Part shown: piece after piece, positions 29,171 to 38,137 of the stretch | Position numbering within the stretch: the first letter of the stretch is position 1 | Layout: every line of letters starts with the position of its first letter | NCBI RefSeq assembly: GCF_010974945.1 | Contig: NZ_JAAIVB010000008.1 | Coordinates: 226,489 to 290,488, forward strand | DNA from: Noviherbaspirillum galbum | Lineage (GTDB): Bacteria; Pseudomonadota; Gammaproteobacteria; Burkholderiales; Burkholderiaceae_D | DNA: 64,000 bases | Reading direction: 5' to 3' | The notes under the pieces: generated by a model | Seen by the model: the letters and a program-made list of their open reading frames with translations, nothing else | The model's database searches: none | What the model was told of the DNA's origin: nothing | Translations under genes and position numbers: made by a program

Positions 29171-30556
29171 TTATTCGCCGCCGAAGATGGCCTGGCCGCC
29201 GGTGTAGTTGTCGAACTTCGTGTACTCGCCGAGGAAGGTCAGGCGCACCGTGCCGATCGGACCGTTACGTTGCTTGCCGATAATGATTTCCGCAGTACCC
29301 TTGTCCGGAGAGTCGGGGTTGTAAACCTGGTCGCGATAAATGAACAGGATGACGTCGGCATCTTGTTCGATGGCACCGGATTCACGCAGGTCAGACATCA
29401 CCGGACGTTTGTTAGGGCGCTGTTCAAGCGAACGGTTCAACTGCGACAACGCGATCACGGGGCAGCCGAGCTCCTTGGCCAGGCCTTTCAGGTTACGCGA
29501 GATTTCCGAAATCTCGGTCGCCCGGTTTTCGCCCGCGGAATTGGCCGACATCAACTGCAGGTAGTCGATGATGATGAGGCCGAGCTTGCCGCACTGGCGC
29601 GACAGGCGGCGCGCACGCGCGCGCAATTCGATGGAGCTGAGCGCCGGGGTTTCGTCGATGTAAAGCTGCGCATCGTTCATTTTCTGGATGGCATGCGTCA
29701 GGCGCGGCCAGTCCTCGTCGCTCAGCTTGCCGACGCGCAGGCGGCTCTGGTCGAGGCGCCCGACCGAGCCCAGCATACGCATGGCGAGCTGCGCGCCGCC
29801 CATTTCCATCGAGAACACCGCGACCGGCAGGCCGCTGTCGATCGCCACGTTCTCGCCGATGTTCAGGGAAAACGCGGTCTTGCCCATTGACGGGCGGCCC
29901 GCGACGATGATGAGGTCGCCCGCCTGCAGGCCTGAGGTCATGCGGTCGAGGTCGATGAAGCCGGTGGGCACCCCGGTGATGTCGTTCTGGTTGTCCCGGT
30001 TGTACAGCTCGTCGATGCGCTCCACCACCTGTGTGAGCAGGGGCTGGATGGCCTGGAAGCCGGTGGCGCCGCGCGCGCCCTCTTCGGCGATGGCAAAGAT
30101 TTTCGATTCCGCTTCGTCGAGCAGGGATTTCACTTCCTTGCCCTGCGGGTTGAGCGCGTTGCCCGCGATTTCGTCGGCAACGGTGATCAGTTTGCGCAGC
30201 ACGCCGCGGTCGCGCACGATTTCCGCGTAGCGGCGGATGTTGGCGGCGGAGGGCGTGTTTTGCGCGAGGGCATTGAGATAGGCAAGGCCGCCGACCTCGT
30301 CCGCCTTGCCGCTACTCGACAAGGCTTCATAGACGGTGATCACGTCGGCCGGCTTGGTCGCATTGATCAGCTTGACGATGTGCTGAAAGATCAGGCGGTG
30401 GTCGTACCGGTAGAAATCGTCTTCATGCACGAAGTCCGCGATGCGGTCCCAGGCCGCATTATCAAGCAGCAAGCCGCCAAGCACGGACTGTTCTGCTTCG
30501 ATGGAATGAGGAGGAACTCGGAGGGAATCCAGTTGCGGATCGGTGCGGGTATTCAT
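29171..30556 (-). CDS. dnaB: Replicative DNA helicase DnaB
   Basis: A 461-residue hexameric 5'-3' helicase driving fork movement at the chromosome. N-terminal collar domain (PPHSIEAEQSVLGGLLLDN), linker, and RecA-like C domain with Walker A GRPSMGKTAFSLNI, DYLQLM and SRNLKGLAKELGCP. No intein is present. I start at ATG 30556 (MNTRTDPQLDSLRVPP); an ATG three codons earlier (30565) is possible. A perfect TATAAT lies just upstream. The gene is usually next to rplI in related genomes; here the efflux operon lies between. Confidence 0.97.
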   Translation of the reverse strand: MNTRTDPQLDSLRVPPHSIEAEQSVLGGLLLDNAAWDRIADFVHEDDFYRYDHRLIFQHIVKLINATKPADVITVYEALSSSGKADEVGGLAYLNALAQNTPSAANIRRYAEIVRDRGVLRKLITVADEIAGNALNPQGKEVKSLLDEAESKIFAIAEEGARGATGFQAIQPLLTQVVERIDELYNRDNQNDITGVPTGFIDLDRMTSGLQAGDLIIVAGRPSMGKTAFSLNIGENVAIDSGLPVAVFSMEMGGAQLAMRMLGSVGRLDQSRLRVGKLSDEDWPRLTHAIQKMNDAQLYIDETPALSSIELRARARRLSRQCGKLGLIIIDYLQLMSANSAGENRATEISEISRNLKGLAKELGCPVIALSQLNRSLEQRPNKRPVMSDLRESGAIEQDADVILFIYRDQVYNPDSPDKGTAEIIIGKQRNGPIGTVRLTFLGEYTKFDNYTGGQAIFGGE

Positions 30557-30685
30557 GGCGCGCATTATACCTGCTCGAGGTAAAGGAAAGAGAGAGTGTT
30601 CGGAATAATCAACATGTCCCGGCGGAAATCCTGATACCGCCAATTAGAGGCATTCCGGCAATTTGCTGACCTAGCATATACTGCC

Positions 30686-30729
30686 TTGACATTTACTGCC
30701 TAGGCAGCTATATTGTCCTGAATTCAGGA
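30686..30729 (+). promoter_or_regulatory. Promoter and operators of the MarR-Emr operon
   Basis: TTGACA (30686-30691), a 17-bp spacer and TATATT (30709-30714) form a near-consensus sigma-70 promoter. The spacer contains the perfect 12-bp palindrome CTGCCTAGGCAG (30696-30707). A second perfect palindrome, TCCTGAATTCAGGA (30716-30729), covers the start-site region. TACTGCC is also repeated upstream at 30679-30685. Both palindromes are well placed for repression by the adjacent MarR protein. Confidence 0.85.
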
Positions 30730-30738
30730 ATTTTCATC

Positions 30739-31191
30739 ATGTCGCAACGCTCTCAACCCTACAGCCTGGACAATTATTCCCCCTCGGAAAGCATCGGCTA
30801 TTTGCTGAAGCGTTCCGGCATCCTGCTGTCCACGGCCGTCGACCGCGGGCTCGCGCAGTACGACATGACCCACGCGCAATTCAGCATCGTCTTCAAGCTG
30901 CTGCATGGGCATGCCCGAACGGCGGCCGAACTGGCGCGCGATTCCATGACCGACACCGGCGCCATGACCCGCATGCTCGACCGCCTGGAAGAAAAAGGCA
31001 TCGTGCAGCGCATGCGCAGCAGCGCCGACCGGCGTGTGGTGGAGGTCGAACTGACGGACAAGGGCCGCCAGCTTGCCGACGACATGATGCGCGTGGCGGT
31101 GGAGGTGCTGAACCATCACCTGCGTGGCTTCGCGCCTGAAGAGATCGAACAATTCAAAGGTTTCCTGCGCCGCATGATAGCCAATGCCTGA
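30739..31191 (+). CDS. MarR-family regulator (EmrR-like)
   Basis: A 150-residue winged-helix repressor: dimer helix near the N terminus (ESIGYLLKRSGILLSTAVDR), recognition region ARDSMTDTGAMTRMLDRLEEKGIV and wing RSSADRRVVEVELTDKG. MarR proteins release DNA on binding phenolic or other lipophilic compounds. As first gene of an efflux operon with palindromes in its own promoter it most likely represses itself and the pump. The outer-membrane gene follows 9 bp after its stop codon. Confidence 0.93.
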   Translation: MSQRSQPYSLDNYSPSESIGYLLKRSGILLSTAVDRGLAQYDMTHAQFSIVFKLLHGHARTAAELARDSMTDTGAMTRMLDRLEEKGIVQRMRSSADRRVVEVELTDKGRQLADDMMRVAVEVLNHHLRGFAPEEIEQFKGFLRRMIANA

Positions 31192-31200
31192 GGCGTCAAC

Positions 31201-32691
31201 ATGAAGAACAAGACCATGCCGATTCCAGCCATGCCATCCAAACGCCTGGGCGCCCTCGCCCTGGCAGCGTCCATGCTTGCCGGTTGCGCGAGCTATGCTC
31301 CCATCCCGGCCACGGAAAAGCCGATCACCGCCGCCAGCCTCGGCGCCATGCCTGCCGTCAAGGCCAGCGACAGCCAGTGGCCGACCGATCACTGGTGGCA
31401 AGCCTATGGCGACCCGCAGCTCGACCGCCTGATCACCCATGCCCTCGACGGCGCGCCCAGCCTGGCGTCCGCGCGTGCCCGCATCGTGCGCGCGCAAGCG
31501 GCGATCGACACCACCCGCTCGGCATCCCAGCCCCATGCAAACGCCGGCCTCGACCTGAGCTACGGACGGCAGTCGGAAAACTATCTCCTTCCCAAGCCGC
31601 CGCTCGGCAAAGGAGGCGAGTACATCAGCCAAGGCTTCGCCAACGTCAATTTCGGCATGGACCTCGACCTGTGGGGCCGCAATGCCGTCCTGATCGATGC
31701 CGCGAACGCCAGCCTCCAGGCCGCCGAATTCGACCGCGACGCCGCGCGCCTCGCCCTGACGACGTCCATCGCCCGCGCCTATGCCCAGCTTGCGGCGCAG
31801 TACGAGCTGCAGGACGTTTTGCAGGCGACGCTCGAGCAGCGGCGGTCCATCGTCGGGCTCGCTCGCCAGCGCGTGTCCAGCGGACTCGACACCCAGGTGG
31901 AAGTCAAGCAGGCGCAGTCCAGCGAGGCCGCCCTGCGCATCGAGCAGCAGCAGCTCGCCACCGCGATGAAGGTCACGCGCCTGCAGATCGCCGCCTTGTC
32001 GGGCGACATGCCGGACAGCGCTGACAAGATAGCCCGCCCGCGGCTCGCATCCGCCCCGTTCTCCCTGCCGTCGTCCCTGCCGCTCGACCTGCTCGGACGC
32101 CGGCCGGAGCTCGCCGCCCAGCGCGCGCGCATCGCCGCCGCGGCCAGCGACAAAGAAGCCGCGCGCCTCGAGTTCTATCCCAACATCAACCTGACCGGCC
32201 TGATCGGCTTCCAGTCCATCGGCCTCGGGCAACTGCTGTCCGCGGGCAGCCTGACCAACAGCATCGGTCCGGCGATCCGCCTGCCGCTCTTCGACGCCGG
32301 GCGGCTGCGCGCCAATTATGCCGGCCGGGCAAGCGACGTCGATGCCGCCATCGCGCAATACAACCAGTCGGTGGTGAACGCCGCGCAGGACGTTGCCGAG
32401 CAACTCGCCCGCATCGCCGACCTCGACCAGGAAGAAGCGCTTACCCGCGATGCGCTGCAGGCATCCGAGGAAGCCTACCGCCTGGCCATGCTGCGCTACA
32501 AGGGCGGCCTGTCGCCCTACCTCACCGCCTTGACGGTGGAGGGCCAGCTGCTGACCCAGCGCCGGGCCCTGGCCAGCCTCGAGGCACGCAGGCAGGATCT
32601 CGGCATTGCCCTGGTGCGCGCGCTCGGCGGCGGCTTCGCCGATCCGTCGGCCACGCAGGCAAGCGCCGCGCCGAACGCCGTCCAACATTAA
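31201..32691 (+). CDS. Outer-membrane efflux lipoprotein, NodT/OprM family
   Basis: A 496-residue TolC-like channel protein. Signal peptide and lipobox SMLAGCAS place the lipidated cysteine near residue 29. Two repeated OEP domains follow, including LTTSIARAYAQLAAQYELQD and DLLGRRPELAAQRARIAAA. It supplies the outer-membrane duct for the EmrA/EmrB-type pump encoded next. Gene order regulator-channel-adaptor-pump is common in Burkholderiales (E. coli emrAB uses TolC from elsewhere). Confidence 0.93.
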   Translation: MKNKTMPIPAMPSKRLGALALAASMLAGCASYAPIPATEKPITAASLGAMPAVKASDSQWPTDHWWQAYGDPQLDRLITHALDGAPSLASARARIVRAQAAIDTTRSASQPHANAGLDLSYGRQSENYLLPKPPLGKGGEYISQGFANVNFGMDLDLWGRNAVLIDAANASLQAAEFDRDAARLALTTSIARAYAQLAAQYELQDVLQATLEQRRSIVGLARQRVSSGLDTQVEVKQAQSSEAALRIEQQQLATAMKVTRLQIAALSGDMPDSADKIARPRLASAPFSLPSSLPLDLLGRRPELAAQRARIAAAASDKEAARLEFYPNINLTGLIGFQSIGLGQLLSAGSLTNSIGPAIRLPLFDAGRLRANYAGRASDVDAAIAQYNQSVVNAAQDVAEQLARIADLDQEEALTRDALQASEEAYRLAMLRYKGGLSPYLTALTVEGQLLTQRRALASLEARRQDLGIALVRALGGGFADPSATQASAAPNAVQH

Positions 32692-32718
32692 TTCCAAATT
32701 CTCTTCGCAGGAACGATC

Positions 32719-33915
32719 ATGAGCGCCATGCCAAACCAATCCTCCGCCCCCGCCACCCCCATTCGCCAGGAAGCGCCCGCCCCTTCGTCGGGCACGCCGA
32801 AGCGCAAGAAGATCATGCTGACCATCGCCTCCGTGTTCGCGGTGGCGGCGATCGGCTACGGCGCCTACTGGGCGCTGGTCTCGCGCTTCATCGAAGATAC
32901 CGACAATGCCTACGTGCAGGGCAACGTGGTGCAGGTCACGCCCCAGATCGCCGGCACCGTGTCCAAGCTCTACGCGGACGACACCCAGGTGGTGAAGGCA
33001 GGCCAGCCTCTGGTCAGCTTCGACACCGCCGATGCGGAAGTCGGCCTTGCCCAGGCGGAAGCCCAGCTCGCACAGACGGTGCGGGAGGTTCGCACGCTGT
33101 TCGCCTCGCAAGCCCAGTCGGGCGCCAACCTGAGCATGCGTGATGCCGAACTCGCACGCGCGAAGGACGATCTCGCGCGCCGACGCGCCCTCGCCGGCTC
33201 GGGCGCCGTTTCGTCGGAGGAAATCCGCCATGCCGAGTCAGCGGTGAACCAGGCCCAGGCCGCGGTGAACGCCGCCAAGGAGCAGCTGAGTTCCGGCCGC
33301 GCGCTGACGGAAGGAACGACCGTCGCCAACCACCCGAACGTGCAGCGCGCCGCCGCCCGTGTACAAGAAGCGATGCTGGCGCAGCAGCGCTCCATCCTCT
33401 ACGCGCCGGTCAGCGGCGAAATCGCCAAGCGCAGCGTGCAGGTCGGCCAGCGGGTCAATCCCGGCGCGCCGCTGATGGCCATCGTTCCCCTCGACCGTCT
33501 GTGGGTGGACGCCAATTTCAAGGAGTCGCAGCTGCGCGAAATGCGTGTCGGCCAGCCGGTGACGCTGACCGCCGACGTGTATGGCGGCAAGGTCAAGTAT
33601 GACGGCAAGGTGGTCGGCCTCGGCGCCGGCACGGGTTCGGCCTTCGCCCTGCTTCCGGCGCAGAACGCGACCGGCAACTGGATCAAGGTGGTGCAGCGCG
33701 TGCCGGTGCGCATCTCCCTCGATCCGAAGCAGCTCGCGGAACATCCGCTGCGCATCGGCCTGTCGATGCACGCCGAAGTGGACCTGCATGACCAGGGCGG
33801 CGCGCCGCTCGGCAATGCCGTGACCGTGGCCACCCAGCAGGAAAGCACCGCCGGTCCCGCCGACAACAAGGCGAAGGAACGCATCGACGCGATCATCGCC
33901 GCCAACCTCAAGTAA
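32719..33915 (+). CDS. emrA: HlyD/EmrA-type membrane fusion protein
   Basis: A 398-residue periplasmic adaptor. A single N-terminal membrane helix (about 32-52, IMLTIASVFAVAAIGYGAYWAL) is followed by the biotinyl-lipoyl half ITPQIAG-like motif (VQVTPQIAGTVSKLY), a long alpha-hairpin coiled coil (about 95-200) and the second lipoyl half (ILYAPVSGEIAKRSVQ). It links the inner-membrane MFS pump to the outer-membrane channel. Only 4 bp separate it from the pump gene. Confidence 0.93.
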   Translation: MSAMPNQSSAPATPIRQEAPAPSSGTPKRKKIMLTIASVFAVAAIGYGAYWALVSRFIEDTDNAYVQGNVVQVTPQIAGTVSKLYADDTQVVKAGQPLVSFDTADAEVGLAQAEAQLAQTVREVRTLFASQAQSGANLSMRDAELARAKDDLARRRALAGSGAVSSEEIRHAESAVNQAQAAVNAAKEQLSSGRALTEGTTVANHPNVQRAAARVQEAMLAQQRSILYAPVSGEIAKRSVQVGQRVNPGAPLMAIVPLDRLWVDANFKESQLREMRVGQPVTLTADVYGGKVKYDGKVVGLGAGTGSAFALLPAQNATGNWIKVVQRVPVRISLDPKQLAEHPLRIGLSMHAEVDLHDQGGAPLGNAVTVATQQESTAGPADNKAKERIDAIIAANLK

Positions 33916-33919
33916 AGCC

Positions 33920-35470
33920 ATGCAAGCCAAACCGCATGTCGTGCCGCCGCCCGAACCCTTGCGCGGCGGCGCGCTGATCCTCCTGACCATTGCCGCGGCG
34001 CTGTCGACCTTCATGGAAATCCTCGACATCACCATCGCCAACGTGTCGATTCCCACGATTGCCGGCGCACTCGGCGTCTCGACCAGCCAGGGCACCTGGA
34101 TCATCAGCGCCTATTCGGTGGCGGCGGCGATTGCCGTGCCGCTGACGGGCTGGCTCGCCCGCCGCATCGGCGAAGTAAAGCTGTTCACCACCTCCGTGCT
34201 GCTGTTCACGCTGATGTCGACGCTCGCCGCGTTTTCGGTCAACCTGCAGATGCTGGTTGTGCTCCGCCTGCTGCAAGGCCTGGTGTCCGGGCCGATGGTG
34301 CCCCTGTCGCAGACGCTGCTGGTCCGGAACTTCCCGCCGGAAAAGCGCGGCGCCGCCATGGGCCTGTGGGCGATGACGGTGATTCTCGCGCCGATCGCCG
34401 GGCCGCTGCTCGGTGGCTACATCAGCGACAACTACCATTGGTCATGGATTTTCCTGATCAACATTCCGATCGGGCTGTTCGGCGCCCTGACGGTCTGGAG
34501 CCTGATGCGCACGCGCGAAGCGCCGACGGTCAAGACGCCGCTGGACATCGTCGGCCTGGTGCTGCTCGTCACGGGCGTCGGCAGCCTGCAGCTGATGCTG
34601 GAAATCGGCAAGGACTACGACTGGTTCGCTTCGCCGTTCATCACCACGCTCGCGGTGATCGCGGTGGTCGCCATCACCTTCTTCATTGCCTGGGTGCTGA
34701 CCTCGCGCAATCCCATCGTTGAACTGCAACTGTTCCGGGACAAGAATTACCGCTACGGCGTGATCCTGCTGTCGGTCGGTTTCATGACCTACTTCGGCAC
34801 CGTCGTGATCGTGCCCTTGTGGCTGCAAGCGGTGATGGGGTACACCTCGGCGCAGGCCGGCGCGGCGATGGCGCCCATCGGCATCTTCACGCTCATCCTG
34901 TCCCCCATCATCGGCCGCAACATCCAGCGGCTCAACCTGCGCCTTCTCGCGACCTTCGCTTTCATCGTGATGGGCGCCATCTCGCTGTGGAATTCGCACA
35001 TGACGCTCGACGTGGGCTTCTGGGACATCGTCAGCCCGCGTCTCATCCAGGGCATCGGCATGGCCTGCTTCTTCCTGCCCATCCAGTCGCTGATGCTGTC
35101 GAACATCACGCCCGACCACATGGCGGCGGCCTCCGGCTTGTCGAACTTCCTGCGTACCCTGGGCGCGGCGATTGGTACAGCCGTCAGCGTGACAAGCTGG
35201 GAACATCTCTCATCCTTGCACCATGCCCGACTGATGGAAAACGTCTCAGTGTATTCCCCTGCCAGCAACGAGATCTTTGCCGGCTTGCAGGCTGGCGGGC
35301 TCTCGATCGAACAGGCCTACGGCGTCGTCGAGCGCATGGTGACGGCACAAAGCTTCATGCTCGCGACGAACGAGTTCTTCATGTATTGCGCCCTCGCCTT
35401 CTTCTCGCTGACCGGCTTAGTGTGGCTGACGCGGCCAAAGAGGCTGGCCGGCGCGCCGATGGCGCATTGA
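33920..35470 (+). CDS. emrB: DHA2-family multidrug MFS transporter, EmrB-like
   Basis: A 516-residue drug:H+ antiporter with 14 predicted helices. Seen are the N-terminal FMEILDITIANVSIPTIAGALGVS (motif D1, LDITIANV), motif A region GWLARRIGEVKLF, and motif C GPLLGGYISDNYHWSWIFLINIP. It exports lipophilic toxicants through EmrA and the NodT channel. Substrate cannot be read from sequence. It ends the operon about 125 bp before a bidirectional terminator. Confidence 0.94.
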   Translation: MQAKPHVVPPPEPLRGGALILLTIAAALSTFMEILDITIANVSIPTIAGALGVSTSQGTWIISAYSVAAAIAVPLTGWLARRIGEVKLFTTSVLLFTLMSTLAAFSVNLQMLVVLRLLQGLVSGPMVPLSQTLLVRNFPPEKRGAAMGLWAMTVILAPIAGPLLGGYISDNYHWSWIFLINIPIGLFGALTVWSLMRTREAPTVKTPLDIVGLVLLVTGVGSLQLMLEIGKDYDWFASPFITTLAVIAVVAITFFIAWVLTSRNPIVELQLFRDKNYRYGVILLSVGFMTYFGTVVIVPLWLQAVMGYTSAQAGAAMAPIGIFTLILSPIIGRNIQRLNLRLLATFAFIVMGAISLWNSHMTLDVGFWDIVSPRLIQGIGMACFFLPIQSLMLSNITPDHMAAASGLSNFLRTLGAAIGTAVSVTSWEHLSSLHHARLMENVSVYSPASNEIFAGLQAGGLSIEQAYGVVERMVTAQSFMLATNEFFMYCALAFFSLTGLVWLTRPKRLAGAPMAH

Positions 35471-35596
35471 CATCTGGGAGGGCGTGGCCAGTCATCTTTC
35501 CGCTGGTCGCGCCTGATCGCTTGTGATTCCCGCGAAGGTGGAATTTCAATCTTGGAGTCACGCCATCGAACACGAATGCCCGCTTTCCACCTGCCC

Positions 35597-35627
35597 AAAA
35601 AAAAGCCCGCTTGACGCGGGCTTTTTT
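35597..35627. terminator. Bidirectional terminator between emrB and rplI
   Basis: AAAAAAGCCCGC (35599-35610) pairs with GCGGGCTTTTTT (35616-35627) around TTGAC. Poly-A on one side and poly-T on the other make it work for both converging transcripts. A degraded CATTCCCGCGAAGG-type element lies just upstream near 35525. Confidence 0.9.
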
Positions 35628-35647
35628 ACATCGGTCGACTGACTCGA

Positions 35648-36100
35648 TCAGGCTTGTTCGCCGTAGACCGACACGGTGACATCAACCACCACGTCGGTGT
35701 GCAGCGCGACGGGAATGGTGAAATCGCCAACCGTCTTCAGCGGGCCCTGGGGCATGCGAACCTGTGCCTTTTCGACCGGGAAGCCAGCCTTGGTGACGGC
35801 TTCGGCGATGTCGGCGTTGGTCACGGAACCGAACAGACGGCCATCCACGCCGGCCTTCTGGCCAACGCGAACGGTCATGCCGTTCAGCTTTTCACCCTGG
35901 GCTTGCGCTTCGGCGAGCTTCTCGCCGGCGGCCTTTTCCAGTTCAGCGCGCTTTGCCTCGAACTCGGCGACTGCGGTCGCGGTTGCGCGGCGTGCCTTGC
36001 GCTGGGGGATCAGGAAGTTGCGGGCATAGCCGTCCTTGACCTTGACGACTTCACCGAGGTTGCCGAGATTAACGACTTTTTCCAACAGAATGACTTGCAT
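35648..36100 (-). CDS. rplI: 50S ribosomal protein bL9
   Basis: 150 residues; starts [19 protein letters not shown] and has the conserved [13 protein letters not shown] of the N-terminal rRNA-binding domain. A long helix leads to the C-terminal domain. It is the last gene of the rpsF-priB-rpsR-rplI operon. Confidence 0.98.
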   Translation of the reverse strand: MQVILLEKVVNLGNLGEVVKVKDGYARNFLIPQRKARRATATAVAEFEAKRAELEKAAGEKLAEAQAQGEKLNGMTVRVGQKAGVDGRLFGSVTNADIAEAVTKAGFPVEKAQVRMPQGPLKTVGDFTIPVALHTDVVVDVTVSVYGEQA

Positions 36101-36127
36101 GTTTTTCTCCTATGTCGCAGTCGTCAA

Positions 36128-36412
36128 TCAAGCGTTGTGCAGATCGGTGTACGGCAGCAGCGCGAGGTAGCGTGCGCGCTTGATGGCCGTATCCACTTGA
36201 CGCTGGTAGTGTGCCTTGGTACCGGTCAGACGTGCGGGCATGATCTTGCCGTTTTCCTGGACGAAGTCCTTCAGGGTGTCCACGTCCTTGTAGTCCACTT
36301 GCTCAACGCCTGCGGCGGTGAAGCGGCAGAACTTCTTGCGCTTGAACAGCGGGTTCTGCTGCTGGCGCTTCTGTTTCAGTTTGCTCTTGTCGAATTTTTT
36401 ACCGAATGCCAT
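36128..36412 (-). CDS. rpsR: 30S ribosomal protein bS18
   Basis: 94 residues, with a basic N terminus and the core [20 protein letters not shown], then [21 protein letters not shown]. It binds the 30S platform together with bS6. The gene lies between priB and rplI with short gaps, typical of this operon. Confidence 0.98.
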   Translation of the reverse strand: MAFGKKFDKSKLKQKRQQQNPLFKRKKFCRFTAAGVEQVDYKDVDTLKDFVQENGKIMPARLTGTKAHYQRQVDTAIKRARYLALLPYTDLHNA

Positions 36413-36427
36413 GGTTGGCTCCTGTAT

Positions 36428-36730
36428 TTAAAGATCTGGTGTCAATGCCTCGATGCCCGTGAGGTGAAAGACGAGGCTTTTGCTGTTTCGATTTTTCCTG
36501 GCGAGGAAGCCGGTGAACCTAAGGGTCTCTCCCAATGCGGCCCGGTCAAGCGTGCCTGAAATTTCGCCGGCGGCTATCGCGGCGATTTCAAACTCGACTT
36601 GGCGCTGGATGCCCGCTTCGACCTGGTCCGAACGGTGCAGCAGGATGGCCGACACGATCGGAATGCCTGCCGGCGTGTACCTGAGTACGTCGCGTTCGGC
36701 GATGCTGGCAATGAGTTGAAGCTGGTTCAC
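36428..36730 (-). CDS. priB: Primosomal replication protein N (PriB)
   Basis: A 100-residue single OB-fold protein (LIASIAERDVLRYTPAGIPI, then LRFTGFLARKNRNSKSLVFHL) that works in PriA-dependent restart of stalled forks. PriB is found mainly in Beta- and Gammaproteobacteria. It sits between rpsF and rpsR as in E. coli, with gaps of 15-18 bp on either side. Confidence 0.96.
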   Translation of the reverse strand: MNQLQLIASIAERDVLRYTPAGIPIVSAILLHRSDQVEAGIQRQVEFEIAAIAAGEISGTLDRAALGETLRFTGFLARKNRNSKSLVFHLTGIEALTPDL

Positions 36731-36748
36731 GCTCCCCGGCGCGGGAAA

Positions 36749-37117
36749 TTACGATGCGGTTGCCTCGGCGCGCTGGCTCTTGGCAGCGTCTTCCTTCTGG
36801 ACAGCCTTCATCATCGGGGACGGACCGGTCTCGGCCTTCTTCATCTTGACGGTCAGGTGGCGAAGCACCGCGTCATTGAACTTGAAGCCGGTCTCGATTT
36901 CCTCGAGGGTCTCGTTGTCGCACTCGATGTTCATGCAGACGTAGTGCGCCTTGGCCAGCTTCTGGATCATGTAGGCCATCTGACGGCGGCCCCAGTCTTC
37001 AACACGGTGAACCTTGCCGTTGCGGGCGGTGACGATGCCCTTGTAACGCTCGATCATGGCGGGCACTTGCTCGCTCTGATCCGGATGGACGATAAATACG
37101 ATTTCATAATGACGCAT
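36749..37117 (-). CDS. rpsF: 30S ribosomal protein bS6
   Basis: 122 residues beginning [17 protein letters not shown]; the core [18 protein letters not shown] and a charged C-terminal tail are typical. ATG 37117 is preceded by AAAGGAGCTTAC, which settles the start over a frame nine residues longer. It is the first gene of the rpsF-priB-rpsR-rplI operon. Confidence 0.98.
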   Translation of the reverse strand: MRHYEIVFIVHPDQSEQVPAMIERYKGIVTARNGKVHRVEDWGRRQMAYMIQKLAKAHYVCMNIECDNETLEEIETGFKFNDAVLRHLTVKMKKAETGPSPMMKAVQKEDAAKSQRAEATAS

Positions 37118-37295
37118 GTAAGCTCCTTTTGGACGGATTGACAATCGCCCACCCTGGCGTCAACTCAGGTGTGGGAAGGGAAAGCCCTCGATGATAACCT
37201 GCCGGGAACCAAAACTCAATGGTGACGGCGCGATATCTCGCCCGGATCCGTCCGGACAAAAAAATTCCTGGCAAAAGCTTGCAATGACAAAAATC

Positions 37296-37311
37296 CTGTA
37301 TAAAAATACAG
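37296..37311 (+). promoter_or_regulatory. LexA binding site (SOS box) upstream of lexA
   Basis: CTGTATAAAAATACAG fits CTG-N10-CAG exactly, with the expected AT-rich centre, 50 bp upstream of the lexA start. It implies autoregulation of lexA. Confidence 0.93.
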
Positions 37312-37360
37312 GCTGATTGCATGAACAGGAAAAGTGCGTCCAGCGCCTTTAAACATTGCC

Positions 37361-38020
37361 ATGATTAAACTTACAGCGCGTCAGGAACAGATTCTCAACC
37401 TGATCCGGGAAGCCATCGACAACACCGGCTTCCCTCCCACACGAGCAGAAATCGCTGCCGAACTCGGCTTCCGCTCCGCCAATGCAGCCGAGGAACACCT
37501 CCAGGCACTGGCCAGAAAGGGCGCGATCGAAATCGCCCCGGGCACATCCCGCGGCATCCGGCTCAAGGACATGGGAGAATCCGGGCCTCGCCTCGGCGCC
37601 CGGCAGTTGTCCCTCCCCCATCCCGCCATCATGCAGCTCAGCCTGCCGCTGATCGGCCGCGTGGCCGCAGGTTCGCCCATCCTGGCGCAGGAACACATCG
37701 AGGCGACCTACAACGTCGACGCCTCGCTGTTCTCCGCACGTCCCGACTTCCTGCTGAAGGTGAAGGGACTCTCCATGCGCGACGCGGGCATCATGGACGG
37801 GGACCTCCTCGCAGTCAAGAAAATCGATGCCGCCAAGAATGGCCAGATCGTGGTCGCCCGACTCGGCGAGGAAGTCACGGTGAAGCGCTACAAGAAATCG
37901 GGCTCGCTGATCGAACTGCTGCCCGAGAACCCTGACTTCAAGCCCATCAAGGTAGATACCGACAAGGACGAGTTCGCCTTGGAAGGCTTGGCTGTCGGCC
38001 TGCTCCGCGCCTGGGGTTAA
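37361..38020 (+). CDS. lexA: SOS repressor LexA
   Basis: A 219-residue repressor. The winged HTH (residues 1-65, [15 protein letters not shown], then [17 protein letters not shown]) is followed by the self-cleavage Ala103-Gly104 in GRVAAGSP, and the Ser138 (GLSMRDAG) / Lys175 (TVKRYKK) dyad. It controls DNA-damage genes and is cleaved when RecA filaments form. ATG 37361 starts the family-typical MIKLTARQ; nine upstream residues in frame are unlikely to be translated. It has an SOS box in its promoter. Confidence 0.97.
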   Translation: MIKLTARQEQILNLIREAIDNTGFPPTRAEIAAELGFRSANAAEEHLQALARKGAIEIAPGTSRGIRLKDMGESGPRLGARQLSLPHPAIMQLSLPLIGRVAAGSPILAQEHIEATYNVDASLFSARPDFLLKVKGLSMRDAGIMDGDLLAVKKIDAAKNGQIVVARLGEEVTVKRYKKSGSLIELLPENPDFKPIKVDTDKDEFALEGLAVGLLRAWG

Positions 38021-38137
38021 GCTGGAATCAGCCGGGGATTCCATACGGGTCTGACCTCGGCTCACTTGCCAATGTCGCCAGCGCTGCCAATGCCGTTTCG
38101 CGGCAGCGCCAGGAGACCCACTTGGAATGCAAACCGC

